Below, in pieces: positions 22,123 through 30,780 of a DNA stretch of 33,514 nt. Each line of letters begins with the position of its first letter. Position 1 is the stretch's first letter. Under the pieces are notes generated by a model. It made no database searches. It had not been told where the DNA came from and saw only the letters and a program-made list of their open reading frames with translations. The stretch lies in the NCBI GenBank assembly GCA_002347285.1, contig DDXW01000034.1:1-33514 (forward strand), in the 5' to 3' direction. The DNA comes from Rhodocyclaceae bacterium UBA2250. GTDB lineage: Bacteria > Pseudomonadota > Gammaproteobacteria > Burkholderiales > Rhodocyclaceae. Position numbers and translations under genes: made by a program.

Positions 22123-24684
22123 TTACAGCGTGCGCGCGACCTCCTGGATCTCGAACACCTCGAGCTGGTCGCCTTCCTGGATGTCGTTGAAGTTCTTCAG
22201 CGACAGGCCGCACTCGAAGCCTTCCTTGACCTCGCGCACGTCGTCCTTGAAGCGCTTGAGCGAATCGAGTTCGCCGCTGTGGATCACGACGTTGTCGCGC
22301 AGCAGCCGCACATGGGCGCCGCGCTTGACGATGCCGGACAGCACCATGCAGCCCGCCACCGCGCCGACCTTCGGGACGCGGAACACCTGGCGGATCTCGA
22401 CCATGCCCAGCATGTTCTCGCGCTTCTCGGGCGCCAGCATGCCGGACAGCGCCGCCTTCACGTCATCGACGGCGTCGTAGATGATGTTGTAGTAGCGGAT
22501 GTCGACGCCGAAGGTCTCGGCCGCCTTGCGCGCGCCGGCGTCGGCGCGCGTGTTGAAGCCGATGATGACCGCCTTCGAGGCCTGCGCCAGGTTGACGTCG
22601 GACTCGGAAATGCCGCCGACCGCCGCATGGATGACGTTGACCTTGACCTCGCCGGTCGACAGCTTGGCGAGCGAGTGCGCCAGCGCCTCCTGCGAGCCCT
22701 GCACGTCGGCCTTGATGATGATCGCCAGCGTCTTGACCTCGCCCTCGCCCATCTGCTCGAACATGTTCTCCAGCTTGGCGGCCTGCTGCTTGGCCAGCCG
22801 CACGTCGCGGAACTTGCCTTGGCGGAACAGCGCGATCTCGCGTGCCTTCTTCTCGTCGGCGAGCGCCATCGCCTCGTCGCCGGCGGACGGCACGTCGGAC
22901 AGGCCCTGAATCTCGACCGGGATCGACGGGCCGGCCTCTTCGACCGGCCGGCCGTTCTCGTCGAGCATCGCGCGCACGCGGCCGAACACCTGGCCGACCA
23001 GCAGCACGTCGCCGCGCTTGAGCGTGCCGGACTGCACCAGCACGGTCGCCACCGGGCCCTTGCCCTTGTCGAGACGCGCCTCGATGACCAGGCCCTTGGC
23101 GAGCGCCTCCTTCGGCGCCTTGAGCTCGAGCACCTCGGCCTGCAGCAGCACGTGCTCGAGCAGGTCGTCGATGCCCTGGCCGGTCTTCGCCGACACCGGC
23201 ACGAAGGGCGAGTCGCCGCCGTATTCCTCGGGCACGACGCCTTCGGCGATCAGTTCCTGCTTGACGCGTTCGGGGTTGGCATCCGGCTTGTCGATCTTGT
23301 TCATCGCCACCACCAGCGGCACGTTCGCCGCCTTGGCGTGGTGGATGGCTTCCTTGGTTTGCGGCATCACGCCGTCGTCGGCGGCGACCACCAGGATGAC
23401 CAGGTCGGTCGCCTTCGCGCCGCGCGCGCGCATCGCCGTGAACGCGGCGTGGCCCGGCGTGTCGAGGAAGGTGACCATGCCGCGCGGCGTCTCGACGTGG
23501 TAGGCGCCGATGTGCTGGGTGATGCCGCCGGCCTCGCCGGCCGCCACCTTGGTGCGGCGGATGTAGTCGAGCAGCGAGGTCTTGCCGTGGTCGACGTGGC
23601 CCATGACGGTGACCACCGGCGCGCGCGGCAGGGCCTCGACCTGCTTGTGCTCGGCATGCGCCTCGTCGAGAAAGGCGTCGAGGTCGTCGAGCTTGGCGGC
23701 GATCGCCTTGTGGCCCATTTCCTCGACGACGATCATCGCCGTTTCCTGGTCGAGATGCTGGTTGATGGTGACCATCATGCCCATCTTCATGAGCACCTTG
23801 ATGACCTCGGTGGCCTTGACCGCCATCTTGTGCGCCAGGTCGGCGACCGAGATCGTCTCGGGCACGGACACCTCGCGCACGACCTGCTCGACCGGCTGGG
23901 GCGCGGCGCGCTGCTCGTCGGCGTGATGACGCCCGTGGCGCGCGGTCTGCTTCGGACCGCCGCGCCAGCCGGCGGCGCCGCCGGCCGTGTCGCCGCGCGT
24001 CTTGAGCCCGCCGCGGCGGCTGCGATCCGCTTCCTTGGCAGCCGCGGGGCCCTTGCTTTCAGCCTTCTTTTCCGGCTTGCGCGGCGCTTCGCCCGGCTTG
24101 GCGGCCGGCTTGTGCAGGGTGCCGGAGACACCTTCGGCCGGCGCCGGCGCCGCAGCAACCTCGGCCTGGGCCTGCAGCTGGGCGAGGCGCGCCTCGGCTT
24201 CGGCGCGCGCCTGGGCCGCCTTGGCCTCGCGTTCCTGCTTCTCCTTCAGTTCGGCGGCCTGGATCGCCGCCAGTTCGGCCTGACGCTTGGCCTCGGCCTC
24301 GCGCAAGGCGGCCTGCTCGGCGTCGACGACGCGGGCGGGCGCCGCCGTCACCTCGGGCACCGGCGCCTCGGCGGCCAGTTCGGCCTCGCGCTTGACGAAG
24401 GTGCGCTTCTTGCGCACCTCGACCTGGATCGTGCGCGCCTTGCCGGAGGAGTCGGCCGCCTTGATTTCGGTGGTCTGCTTGCGCGTCAGCGTGATCTTCG
24501 CCTTCGGCGCGGTCTCGCCGTGGGACTTGCGCAGGAAATCGAGCAGGCGCGTCTTGTCCTGCTCGGTCAGGGTGTCGGTGCTCGCCTGCTTGACGACGCC
24601 GGCCTTGGCCAGCTGTTCGATCAGGGCCAGCGGCGGCATCTTCAGTTCCGCGGCGAACTGGGCAACGCTCATCTGGGTCGTCAT
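22123..24684 (-). CDS. infB: Translation initiation factor IF-2
   Basis: An 853-residue protein starting behind GGAGAGGGC. IF2_N domain (residues 1-50, SVAQFAAELKMPPLALIEQL), a second IF2-associated region (about 55-100), and a long Ala/Glu/Lys/Arg-rich linker typical of proteobacterial IF-2 (about 100-280). Then a GTPase domain with G1 GHVDHGKT at about 361, DTPGHAAF, and NKIDKPDANP, then the C-terminal beta-barrel and fMet-tRNA-binding domains (VPKVGAVAGCMVLSGIVKRG near the end). It brings fMet-tRNA to the 30S subunit and promotes subunit joining. It lies 9 bases after nusA in the conserved operon. Confidence 0.98.
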   Translation of the reverse strand: MTTQMSVAQFAAELKMPPLALIEQLAKAGVVKQASTDTLTEQDKTRLLDFLRKSHGETAPKAKITLTRKQTTEIKAADSSGKARTIQVEVRKKRTFVKREAELAAEAPVPEVTAAPARVVDAEQAALREAEAKRQAELAAIQAAELKEKQEREAKAAQARAEAEARLAQLQAQAEVAAAPAPAEGVSGTLHKPAAKPGEAPRKPEKKAESKGPAAAKEADRSRRGGLKTRGDTAGGAAGWRGGPKQTARHGRHHADEQRAAPQPVEQVVREVSVPETISVADLAHKMAVKATEVIKVLMKMGMMVTINQHLDQETAMIVVEEMGHKAIAAKLDDLDAFLDEAHAEHKQVEALPRAPVVTVMGHVDHGKTSLLDYIRRTKVAAGEAGGITQHIGAYHVETPRGMVTFLDTPGHAAFTAMRARGAKATDLVILVVAADDGVMPQTKEAIHHAKAANVPLVVAMNKIDKPDANPERVKQELIAEGVVPEEYGGDSPFVPVSAKTGQGIDDLLEHVLLQAEVLELKAPKEALAKGLVIEARLDKGKGPVATVLVQSGTLKRGDVLLVGQVFGRVRAMLDENGRPVEEAGPSIPVEIQGLSDVPSAGDEAMALADEKKAREIALFRQGKFRDVRLAKQQAAKLENMFEQMGEGEVKTLAIIIKADVQGSQEALAHSLAKLSTGEVKVNVIHAAVGGISESDVNLAQASKAVIIGFNTRADAGARKAAETFGVDIRYYNIIYDAVDDVKAALSGMLAPEKRENMLGMVEIRQVFRVPKVGAVAGCMVLSGIVKRGAHVRLLRDNVVIHSGELDSLKRFKDDVREVKEGFECGLSLKNFNDIQEGDQLEVFEIQEVARTL

Positions 24685-24693
24685 GCCCTCTCC

Positions 24694-26178
24694 TTACTTG
24701 TTCTCATCGGCGAACCAGTGCGCACGTGCCACCGTGATCAAGGCCTTGGCCCGCTCTGCGTCGATGTTCGTCATTTCCACCAGCTCGTCGACCGCCAGGT
24801 CGGCGAGGCCGTCCCGGCTGCACACGCCGTTCTTGGCCAGCCTGGCGGCCAGCGGCTTGTCCATGCCGTCGAGATTCAGCAGGTCGTCCTCGACCTTCTC
24901 CAGCTCTTCCTCGTTGACGATCGCCTCGGTCAGCAGCACGTTGCGCGCGCGGTCGCGCAGCTCATTGACGGTCGCCTCGTCGAAGGCATCGATCTCGAGC
25001 ATCTCCGCCAGCGGCACGTAGGCGACCTCCTCGAGCGTCGAGAAGCCTTCCTGCACCAGGATTTCGGCGACCTCTTCGTCCACGTCGAGCTTGTCCATGA
25101 ACAGCTGGCGCGTGCTCGCGGTTTCCTGTTCCTGCTTGGCCTGCGACTCCTCGACCGTCATCAGGTTGATGGTCCAGCCGGTCAGCTCGGAGGCGAGCCG
25201 CACGTTCTGGCCGCTGCGGCCGATGGCGATCGCGAGATTGGCCTCGTCGACCACCACGTCCATGCTGTGCTTCTCCTCGTCGACGACGATCGAATTGACC
25301 TCGGCCGGCGCCAGCGCGCCGATCACGAACTGCGCCGGATCGGCCGACCACAGCACGATGTCGACGCGCTCGCCCGACAGCTCGTTGGTGACGGCGGTGA
25401 CGCGCGAGCCGCGCATGCCGACGCAGGTGCCGATCGGATCGACGCGCGGATCGTTCGACTTGACGGCGATCTTGGCGCGCACGCCGGGATCGCGCGCGGC
25501 GGACTTGATCTCGAGCAGGCCGTCCTCGATCTCCGGCACCTCGAGCTCGAACAGCTTCATGATGAACTGCGGCGCGGTGCGCGAGAGGATCAGCTGCGGG
25601 CCGCGCGCCTGGCGGTCGATCTTCATCAGCCAGGCGCGCACGCGGTCGCCGGGGCGCAGGTTTTCCTTCGGGATCAGCTGGTCGCGCGGCAGCAGCGCCT
25701 CGATGCGGCCGGCCTCGACGATCGCGCTGCCGCGCTCCATGCGCTTGATCGTGCCGGTGACGAGATGCTCCTTGCGCTCGAGGAAGTCGTTCAGGACTTG
25801 TTCGCGCTCGGCGTCGCGGATCTTCTGCAGGATCACCTGCTTGGCGGTCTGCGCGCCGATGCGGCCGAAGTCGACGGCCTCCAGCTGTTCCTCGATGTAG
25901 TCGCCGATCTGCACGTCGGGATCGTCCTGGCGCGCCTCGGACAGGCCGATGTGCTGGGCCGGAATCTCGACCTCCTCGTCGTCGAGCACCAGCCAGCGGC
26001 GGAAGGCCTCGTACTCGCCGGTCTCGCGATTGATCTCGACGCGCACGTCGGCCTCGTCGTGGATGCGCTTCTTGGTCGCGGAGGCGAGCGCCAGCTCGAG
26101 GGCGCCGAACACGATTTCCTTGTCGACATTCTTCTCCCGCGCCAGGGCATCGACCAGCAGCAGCAACTCGCGACTCAT
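24694..26178 (-). CDS. nusA: Transcription termination/antitermination factor NusA
   Basis: A 494-residue protein, same length as in E. coli, behind AGGAGAG. It has an N-terminal RNA-polymerase-binding domain (1-125), an S1 domain (about 135-200, LVTGTIKRMERGSAIVEAGR), KH domains (VGMRGSRVTAVTNELSGERV, AIGRSGQNVRLASELTGW) and two acidic helix-hairpin-helix repeats at the C terminus (about 365-490). It modulates pausing, termination and antitermination and in many proteobacteria feeds back on its own operon. Here an attenuator-like hairpin stands in the leader of rimP, the first gene. Confidence 0.98.
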   Translation of the reverse strand: MSRELLLLVDALAREKNVDKEIVFGALELALASATKKRIHDEADVRVEINRETGEYEAFRRWLVLDDEEVEIPAQHIGLSEARQDDPDVQIGDYIEEQLEAVDFGRIGAQTAKQVILQKIRDAEREQVLNDFLERKEHLVTGTIKRMERGSAIVEAGRIEALLPRDQLIPKENLRPGDRVRAWLMKIDRQARGPQLILSRTAPQFIMKLFELEVPEIEDGLLEIKSAARDPGVRAKIAVKSNDPRVDPIGTCVGMRGSRVTAVTNELSGERVDIVLWSADPAQFVIGALAPAEVNSIVVDEEKHSMDVVVDEANLAIAIGRSGQNVRLASELTGWTINLMTVEESQAKQEQETASTRQLFMDKLDVDEEVAEILVQEGFSTLEEVAYVPLAEMLEIDAFDEATVNELRDRARNVLLTEAIVNEEELEKVEDDLLNLDGMDKPLAARLAKNGVCSRDGLADLAVDELVEMTNIDAERAKALITVARAHWFADENK

Positions 26179-26200
26179 TTCACTCTCCTGTACTCAATTC

Positions 26201-26653
26201 TCAAAACTTCGGCACCAGGCGGGCCTTCTCGATGTTGTCGAAGGCGAACTCGCGCTCGCCGCCTTCGGTGGCGATGCGCACGCGATCCTCGGCCAGCCCG
26301 ACGATCGCGCCCGAAAAATTCCTTTGCGTTCCCTCGGGGATGCGCAGCTTCAGCTGTACATCCTGGCCGGCGAAGCGCTGATAGTCCGCCGGCTTCTTCA
26401 GCGGCCGGTCCATGCCCGGCGAGGACACTTCGAGGCGGTCGTAGTCGATGTTCTCGACCTGGAACAGGCGCGTCAGGTGGTTGCTGACCGCGGCGCAGTC
26501 ATCCACCGTCACCGCGCTGCGCGTTTCCTCCGCCGCGGCCGGCCGGTCGATGAAGACGCGCAGCAGGCGCGCGCGCGGACTCGTCTCGAAATCGACGAGT
26601 TCGTAGCCCAGCCCCGTTACCGCCTGCTCGATCAGTCCTGCCAGATCCGCCAT
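26201..26653 (-). CDS. rimP: Ribosome maturation factor RimP
   Basis: A 150-residue protein with LAGLIEQAVTGLGYELVDFE, LLRVFIDRP, VTVDDCAAVSNHLTRLFQVE and YDRLEVSSPGMDRPLKKPAD, the RimP signatures. It is needed for assembly of the 30S subunit (3' domain and S12 entry). The ATG at 26653 is chosen because the family begins there; an upstream ATG (26704) would start inside the leader hairpin. The ribosome binding site is weak (TATGGGCAT). Confidence 0.96.
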   Translation of the reverse strand: MADLAGLIEQAVTGLGYELVDFETSPRARLLRVFIDRPAAAEETRSAVTVDDCAAVSNHLTRLFQVENIDYDRLEVSSPGMDRPLKKPADYQRFAGQDVQLKLRIPEGTQRNFSGAIVGLAEDRVRIATEGGEREFAFDNIEKARLVPKF

Positions 26654-26684
26654 ATGCCCATATGCCTGCGCACGCCACAAACAA

Positions 26685-26707
26685 AAAATGGGCAAACTGC
26701 CCATTTT
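26685..26707. terminator. Intrinsic terminator-like hairpin in the rimP leader (attenuator)
   Basis: AAAATGGGC (26685-26693) and GCCCATTTT (26699-26707) are perfect 9-base arms with a 5-base loop, flanked by A and T runs on both sides. On the minus strand the stem is followed by TTTTTTGTTTG. It lies between the promoter at 26761-26789 and rimP, so it can end transcription before the operon; it may also stop rluB transcripts. Confidence 0.8.
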
Positions 26708-26717
26708 CTTTTTTCGC

Positions 26718-26742
26718 CTGCGCCCGCGGTCGCGGGACGCAG
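26718..26742 (-). promoter_or_regulatory. GC-rich hairpin in the rimP leader, upstream of the attenuator
   Basis: On the minus strand CTGCG-T-CCCGC pairs with GCGGG-CGCAG around GACC, a strong stem with one bulged base. It is not followed by a T run, so it is not itself a terminator. It could pause polymerase or act as part of the NusA-responsive leader. Confidence 0.6.
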
Positions 26743-26760
26743 GGTCCGTAAAAGCGGCGG

Positions 26761-26789
26761 ATTATACAAGTCTTTGCATGGCAAGGCAA
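26761..26789 (-). promoter_or_regulatory. Promoter of the rimP-nusA-infB-rbfA-truB operon
   Basis: On the minus strand TTGCCT (26789-26784), a 17-base spacer and TATAAT (26766-26761) give a strong sigma-70 promoter just behind the end of rluB. The expected leader is about 100 bases and contains two hairpins. Confidence 0.85.
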
Positions 26790-26797
26790 TTTGGACG

Positions 26798-27742
26798 CTA
26801 CTTTTTCTCCGTGCCGGCCGCTGCCGCCCCGCCGGCGCCGAGGATTTTCAGCAGCGACTGCACCTCGGGCGGGGTCAGCTCCTGGCAGTGGCCGCGCTTG
26901 AGGCTGGCGGGCAGGGGTATCGGGCCGTAACGCACGCGCATCAGCCGGCTGACGGTGACGCCGGTCGCCGCGAACATGCGGCGCACTTCCCGGTTCCTGC
27001 CCTCCTCGAGGGTGACGCGGTACCAGTGGTTGGCGCCTTCGCCGCCCGCTTCCTGGAGGCGGTTGAACTTCGCCATGCCGTCCTCCAGTTCGATGCCTTC
27101 GGTGAGCTTCCGCAGCGCCTCCGGCTCGATCTGGCCCAGCACGCGCACCGCGTATTCGCGCTCGAGCCGGTAGCGCGGGTGCATCAGCCGGTTGGCGAGC
27201 GCCCCGTCGGTCGTGAACAGCAGCAGGCCGCAGGAGTTGAAGTCGAGCCGGCCGATGGCGATCCAGCGGCCGCCGCGCAGGCGCGGCAGGGCGTTGAAGA
27301 CGCTCGGCCGCCCCTGCGGGTCGTCGCGCGAGACGATCTCGCCTTCCGGCTTGTGGTAGAGCAACACGCGCGGCACGCGCACGGCGAAGTGCAGATTGAC
27401 CAGCCGGCCGCCGACCTTGACCTTGTCGGTCGGAGCGACGCGCTGGCCGAGATGGGCGGGTTCGCCATTGACCTGCACGCGTCCGGCGGCGATCCACTCC
27501 TCGATCTCGCGGCGCGCACCGAGGCCGGCGTCGGCGAGCGCCTTCTGCAGCTTGACGGTCGGCAGCGCCTCGGCCGGGACCGGGGCGTGGCGCGCCGGCG
27601 CGCTCGGCCTAGGATTGCTCGGCGGCCGGAAAGGCGTCGGTTTGCGCCGGGTCGTCTTCTGCTCCGGCGTCGTTTGCTGCGTCGCGGCCGGCGGGCTGTT
27701 CCGGCGCTGCGGGGACTTGCGGGGTTTCGTCGCTGTGGGCAT
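26798..27742 (-). CDS. rluB: 23S rRNA pseudouridine(2605) synthase RluB
   Basis: A 314-residue RsuA/RluB-family protein. A basic, Pro/Thr-rich N-terminal extension (1-60), an S4 RNA-binding domain (about 62-110, VKLQKALADAGLGARREIEE), then the synthase with catalytic D167 in IGRLDFNSCGLLLFTTDG, HPRYRLEREYAVRV, and EGRNREVRRMFAATGVTVSR. It converts uridine-2605 of 23S rRNA. The start is forced: a TGA stands six bases upstream in frame and no other start codon exists before the S4 domain. So the gene overlaps scpB by 134 bases in another frame. Confidence 0.93.
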   Translation of the reverse strand: MPTATKPRKSPQRRNSPPAATQQTTPEQKTTRRKPTPFRPPSNPRPSAPARHAPVPAEALPTVKLQKALADAGLGARREIEEWIAAGRVQVNGEPAHLGQRVAPTDKVKVGGRLVNLHFAVRVPRVLLYHKPEGEIVSRDDPQGRPSVFNALPRLRGGRWIAIGRLDFNSCGLLLFTTDGALANRLMHPRYRLEREYAVRVLGQIEPEALRKLTEGIELEDGMAKFNRLQEAGGEGANHWYRVTLEEGRNREVRRMFAATGVTVSRLMRVRYGPIPLPASLKRGHCQELTPPEVQSLLKILGAGGAAAAGTEKK

Positions 27743-28277
27743 CGATCATCCGTTCGATCTCGGCCAGCGGCGGCAGTTCGGACAGGCTGCGCAGGCCGAG
27801 ATCATCGAGAAATTTGCGGGTGGTGGCGTAGAGGGCCGGGCGGCCGGGGGAGTCGCGATGGCCGACGGCATCGACCCAGCCGCGGCCTTCGAGGGTCTTG
27901 ATGACGTTGGGCGAGACCGCGACGCCGCGGATATCCTCGATGTCGCCGCGCGTCACCGGCTGCCGGTAGGCGATGATGGCGAGCGTCTCCATCACGGCGC
28001 GCGAGTATTTCGGCGGTCGCTCGTTCTTCAGGCGGTCGAGGAAGACCTGGTATTCCGGCCGCGTCTGGAAGCGCCAGCCGGAGGCGAGCTGGACGAGTTC
28101 CACGCCACGTTCCGCCCAGTCGCGCTTGAGGTCGTCGAGCAGCGTGCGCCAGGTGTCGTCGTCGAACGGGTCGTCGAACAGCTTCTTGAGTTCGGCCAGC
28201 GGCAACGGCTCGACGGCGGCCAGCAGCGCCGTCTCGAGCACCCGCTTGTAGTCCTCAGGCTTGTAGAGTTGCAGCAT
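27609..28277 (-). CDS. scpB: Segregation and condensation protein ScpB
   Basis: A 222-residue protein with two winged-helix domains: LQLYKPEDYKRVLETALLAA, GWRFQTRPEYQVFLDRLKNE, SRAVMETLAIIAYRQPVTRG, DIEDIRGVAVSPNVIKTLEG and GRPALYATTRKFLDDLGLRS. It binds ScpA and Smc to form the bacterial condensin that compacts and separates chromosomes. The C-terminal ~45 residues are an acidic low-complexity tail, and that part is the one overlapped by rluB. Its start lies 23 bases inside the end of scpA. Confidence 0.96.
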   Translation of the reverse strand: MLQLYKPEDYKRVLETALLAAVEPLPLAELKKLFDDPFDDDTWRTLLDDLKRDWAERGVELVQLASGWRFQTRPEYQVFLDRLKNERPPKYSRAVMETLAIIAYRQPVTRGDIEDIRGVAVSPNVIKTLEGRGWVDAVGHRDSPGRPALYATTRKFLDDLGLRSLSELPPLAEIERMIDAHSDETPQVPAAPEQPAGRDAANDAGAEDDPAQTDAFPAAEQS

Positions 28278-29100
28278 CGTGCGATTTTACATAGATGGGC
28301 GCGAGCGCCTCGCTCTGGGTGATCTCGACCAGCGCTTCGCGCGCCAGCTCGAGGATCGCCAGGAAGCTCACCACCATGCCGGCATGGCCGCCCCCCAGGT
28401 CGAACAGGTCCTCGAACACCACGTAGCCGCGCCCCTGCAGGCGCCGCAGGATCAGCCCCATGTGCTCGCGCACCGACAGTTCCTCGCGGCGGATGCGGTG
28501 ATGCTGCTTCACCTTCGCCTGGCGCATCAGCGCCAGCCAGACGACCTGCAGGTCGTGCACGCTGACCTCGGGCTGGCGCGCCGCCACCTTCCCGGCGATC
28601 CATACCGACGCCCATTCGTGGTCGCGGTGCGCCTGCGGCAGCGCGTCGATGCGTGTCGCCGCGAGCTTGATGCGTTCGTACTCCATCAGGCGGCGCACCA
28701 GCTCGGCGCGCGGGTCCTCCGGCTCGCCGGTCTCCGTCTTGGGCGGCCGCGGCAGCAGCATGCGCGACTTGATCTCGAGCAGCATCGCCGCCATCAGCAG
28801 GTAGTCGGCGGCGAGCTCGAGGTTGGTGCGGCGCATCGCCTCGACGTACTCGAGATACTGCGCCGTGAGCGGCGCCATCGGGATGTCGAGGATGTTGACG
28901 TTGGCCTTGCGGATCAGATAGAGCAGCAGGTCGAGCGGCCCCTCGAAGGCGTCGAGGAAGACCTCCAGCGCGTCGGGCGGGATGTAGAGGTCGCGCGGCA
29001 GGGCCGGCAGCGGCTCGCCGTAGAGCTTCGGCACATGGTGCTCCGGTTGCGCCGCCGCCCCGCCGGCGCCGAGTTTCTGCAGTTCGTCGCCGGCCGTCAT
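28255..29100 (-). CDS. scpA: Segregation and condensation protein ScpA (kleisin)
   Basis: A 281-residue kleisin. The N-terminal Smc-neck-binding part holds FEGPLDLLLYLIRKANVNIL and PMAPLTAQYLEYVEAMRRTN; ELAADYLLMAAMLLEIKSRM is the most conserved segment. The C-terminal winged helix ends near LVEITQSEALAPIYVK. The ATG at 29100 overlaps the stop of the upstream thioesterase gene by four bases (ATGA). It forms the Smc-ScpA-ScpB complex with the next gene. Confidence 0.96.
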   Translation of the reverse strand: MTAGDELQKLGAGGAAAQPEHHVPKLYGEPLPALPRDLYIPPDALEVFLDAFEGPLDLLLYLIRKANVNILDIPMAPLTAQYLEYVEAMRRTNLELAADYLLMAAMLLEIKSRMLLPRPPKTETGEPEDPRAELVRRLMEYERIKLAATRIDALPQAHRDHEWASVWIAGKVAARQPEVSVHDLQVVWLALMRQAKVKQHHRIRREELSVREHMGLILRRLQGRGYVVFEDLFDLGGGHAGMVVSFLAILELAREALVEITQSEALAPIYVKSHDAATLQA

Positions 29101-29579
29101 GACACTGTGTACGCCGCCGTGCCGACCGCGATCAGCGCGTCCTGGTCGTTGACCAGCTCCATGCGCGTCACCGCGACCTTGTTGCCGGTGCGCAGCGGAA
29201 AGCCGCGCGCGATGAACCACTCGCCGCTGCCGGGACGCAGGTAGTCGACGCGCAGGTCGATGGTGCCGATGCGCGTGAAGCGCTCGAGCACTTCGTCGAG
29301 CGGCTTGCCGCGCAGCTTCTGCTGCACGCCGAGGAAGGCCACCAGACCGCCGGTCACGTCGAGCACCGACGAGATCACGCCGCCGTGCAGGATGTTGCGC
29401 ACGTAGTTGCCGACCAGCTCCGGCCGCATCGCGAAGCGCAGTTCCGGCCGGTCGTGGTGCAGCGAGAGGACGTCGATGCCGAGGATGCGGTTGAACGGCA
29501 TGCGCTCGACGAAGCTCTCGCGGATCAGCGCGAGCAGCTGCGCCTCGGCGGCGGCTTCGGCTTCTGCGGTGCGTTTCAC
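29097..29579 (-). CDS. Hotdog-fold thioesterase (PaaI/YigI-like)
   Basis: A 160-residue protein. MPFNRILGIDVLSLHHDRPE, NYVRNILHGGVISSVLDVTG (HGG turn and Asp) and TIDLRVDYLRPGSGEWFIAR are the acyl-CoA thioesterase pattern. GTG at 29579 is chosen because it overlaps the trpS stop by four bases (GTGA), the same coupling seen elsewhere in this series. The substrate is not known; medium- or long-chain acyl-CoA esters are typical for relatives. It lies between trpS and scpA with no spacing, so it is co-transcribed with housekeeping genes. Confidence 0.85.
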   Translation of the reverse strand: MKRTAEAEAAAEAQLLALIRESFVERMPFNRILGIDVLSLHHDRPELRFAMRPELVGNYVRNILHGGVISSVLDVTGGLVAFLGVQQKLRGKPLDEVLERFTRIGTIDLRVDYLRPGSGEWFIARGFPLRTGNKVAVTRMELVNDQDALIAVGTAAYTVS

Positions 29580-30778
29580 GAGTAGTCCAGCCCGATCGCC
29601 TCGCGCACGTCGCGCATGGTTTCCTGCGCCAGCTTCCTGGCCTTCTCGCAGCCGTCGGCGATGATGTTCTTCACCAGCTGCGGATCCTCCTCGTACCTCC
29701 GGGCGCGCTCGCGCATCGGCTCCTGCTCGCGCAGCACGCCCTCGATCACCGGCTGCTTGCACTCGATGCAGCCGATGCCGGCGGAGCGGCAGCCCTGCCG
29801 TACCCAGTTCCTGACCTCGTCGTTCGAGTAGATCTGGTGGAACTGCCAGACCGGGCATTTCTCCGGGTCGCCCGGGTCGGTGCGCCGCACGCGCTGGGGA
29901 TCGGTCTGCATGGTGCGGATCTTCTTGCGGATCGACTCCTCGTCCTCCCGGAGCGCGATGGTGTTGCCGTAGGACTTCGACATCTTCTGGCCGTCGAGGC
30001 CGGGCATGCGAGAGGCGGCGGTCAATAACGCACCGGGTTCGGCCAGAATCATCTTGCCGCTGCCCTCGAGGTAGCCGAACAGCCGCTCGCGGTCGCCGTG
30101 CGACAGGCTCTGCGCCTCGTCGAGCACGGCATGGGCCTGCTCCAGCGCATCGGCTTCCCCGCGCTCCTGGTAGCGCGTGCGCAGCTCCTCGTAGAGCTTG
30201 GCGCGCTTGCCGCCGAGCTTCTTCACCGCCTCCTTCGCCTTCTCCTCGAAACCCGGCTCGCGGCCGTAGAGGTGGTTGAAGCGGCGCGCGATCTCGCGGG
30301 CGAACTCGAGATGCGGCACCTGGTCCTCGCCGACCGGCACCTTGTCGGCGCGGTAGATCAGGATGTCGGCGGCCTGCAGCAGCGGGTAGCCGAGGAAGCC
30401 GTAGGTGGTCAGATCCTTGTGCGTGAGCTTCTCCTGCTGGTCCTTGTAGGTCGGCACGCGCTCGAGCCAGCCGAGCGGCGTCATCATCGACAGCAGCAGG
30501 TGCAGTTCGGCGTGCTCCGGCACGCGCGACTGGATGAAGATGGTCGCCTGCGCCGGATCGACGCCGGCCGCCAGCCAGTCGATCACCATGTCCCAGGCGT
30601 TCTGCGTGATCGTGCCGGGCTCGTCGTAGGCGGTGGTCAGCGCGTGCCAGTCGGCGACGAAGAACAGACAGGGGTACTCGTGCTGCAGCTTCATCCAGTT
30701 GGCCAGCACTCCGTGGTAATGGCCCAGATGCAGGCGCCCGGTCGGGCGCATGCCGGAAAGCACTCTTTCGACGAACAT
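29576..30778 (-). CDS. trpS: Tryptophanyl-tRNA synthetase
   Basis: A 400-residue class I synthetase. The HIGH-type motif is HLGH (17-20) in GRLHLGHYHGVLANW and KMSKS is at 265-269 (GQKMSKSYGNT). CLFFVADWHALTTAY and PLLQAADILIYRADKVPVGE form the tryptophan pocket. It is longer than the 334-residue E. coli enzyme through an extra segment of about 60 residues (about 195-250, KLGGKRAKLYEELRTRYQER and following), a form seen in other betaproteobacteria. It charges tRNA-Trp. It starts two bases after the M50 protease stop. Confidence 0.96.
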   Translation of the reverse strand: MFVERVLSGMRPTGRLHLGHYHGVLANWMKLQHEYPCLFFVADWHALTTAYDEPGTITQNAWDMVIDWLAAGVDPAQATIFIQSRVPEHAELHLLLSMMTPLGWLERVPTYKDQQEKLTHKDLTTYGFLGYPLLQAADILIYRADKVPVGEDQVPHLEFAREIARRFNHLYGREPGFEEKAKEAVKKLGGKRAKLYEELRTRYQERGEADALEQAHAVLDEAQSLSHGDRERLFGYLEGSGKMILAEPGALLTAASRMPGLDGQKMSKSYGNTIALREDEESIRKKIRTMQTDPQRVRRTDPGDPEKCPVWQFHQIYSNDEVRNWVRQGCRSAGIGCIECKQPVIEGVLREQEPMRERARRYEEDPQLVKNIIADGCEKARKLAQETMRDVREAIGLDYS

Positions 30779-30780
30779 GA

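Noticed and set aside
21496..26487. A 1663-codon open frame on the plus strand
   Set aside because: It is antisense to truB, rbfA, infB and nusA, whose products are unmistakable; its translation is His/Leu/Arg/Asp-rich low-complexity sequence typical of the mirror frame of GC-rich genes.
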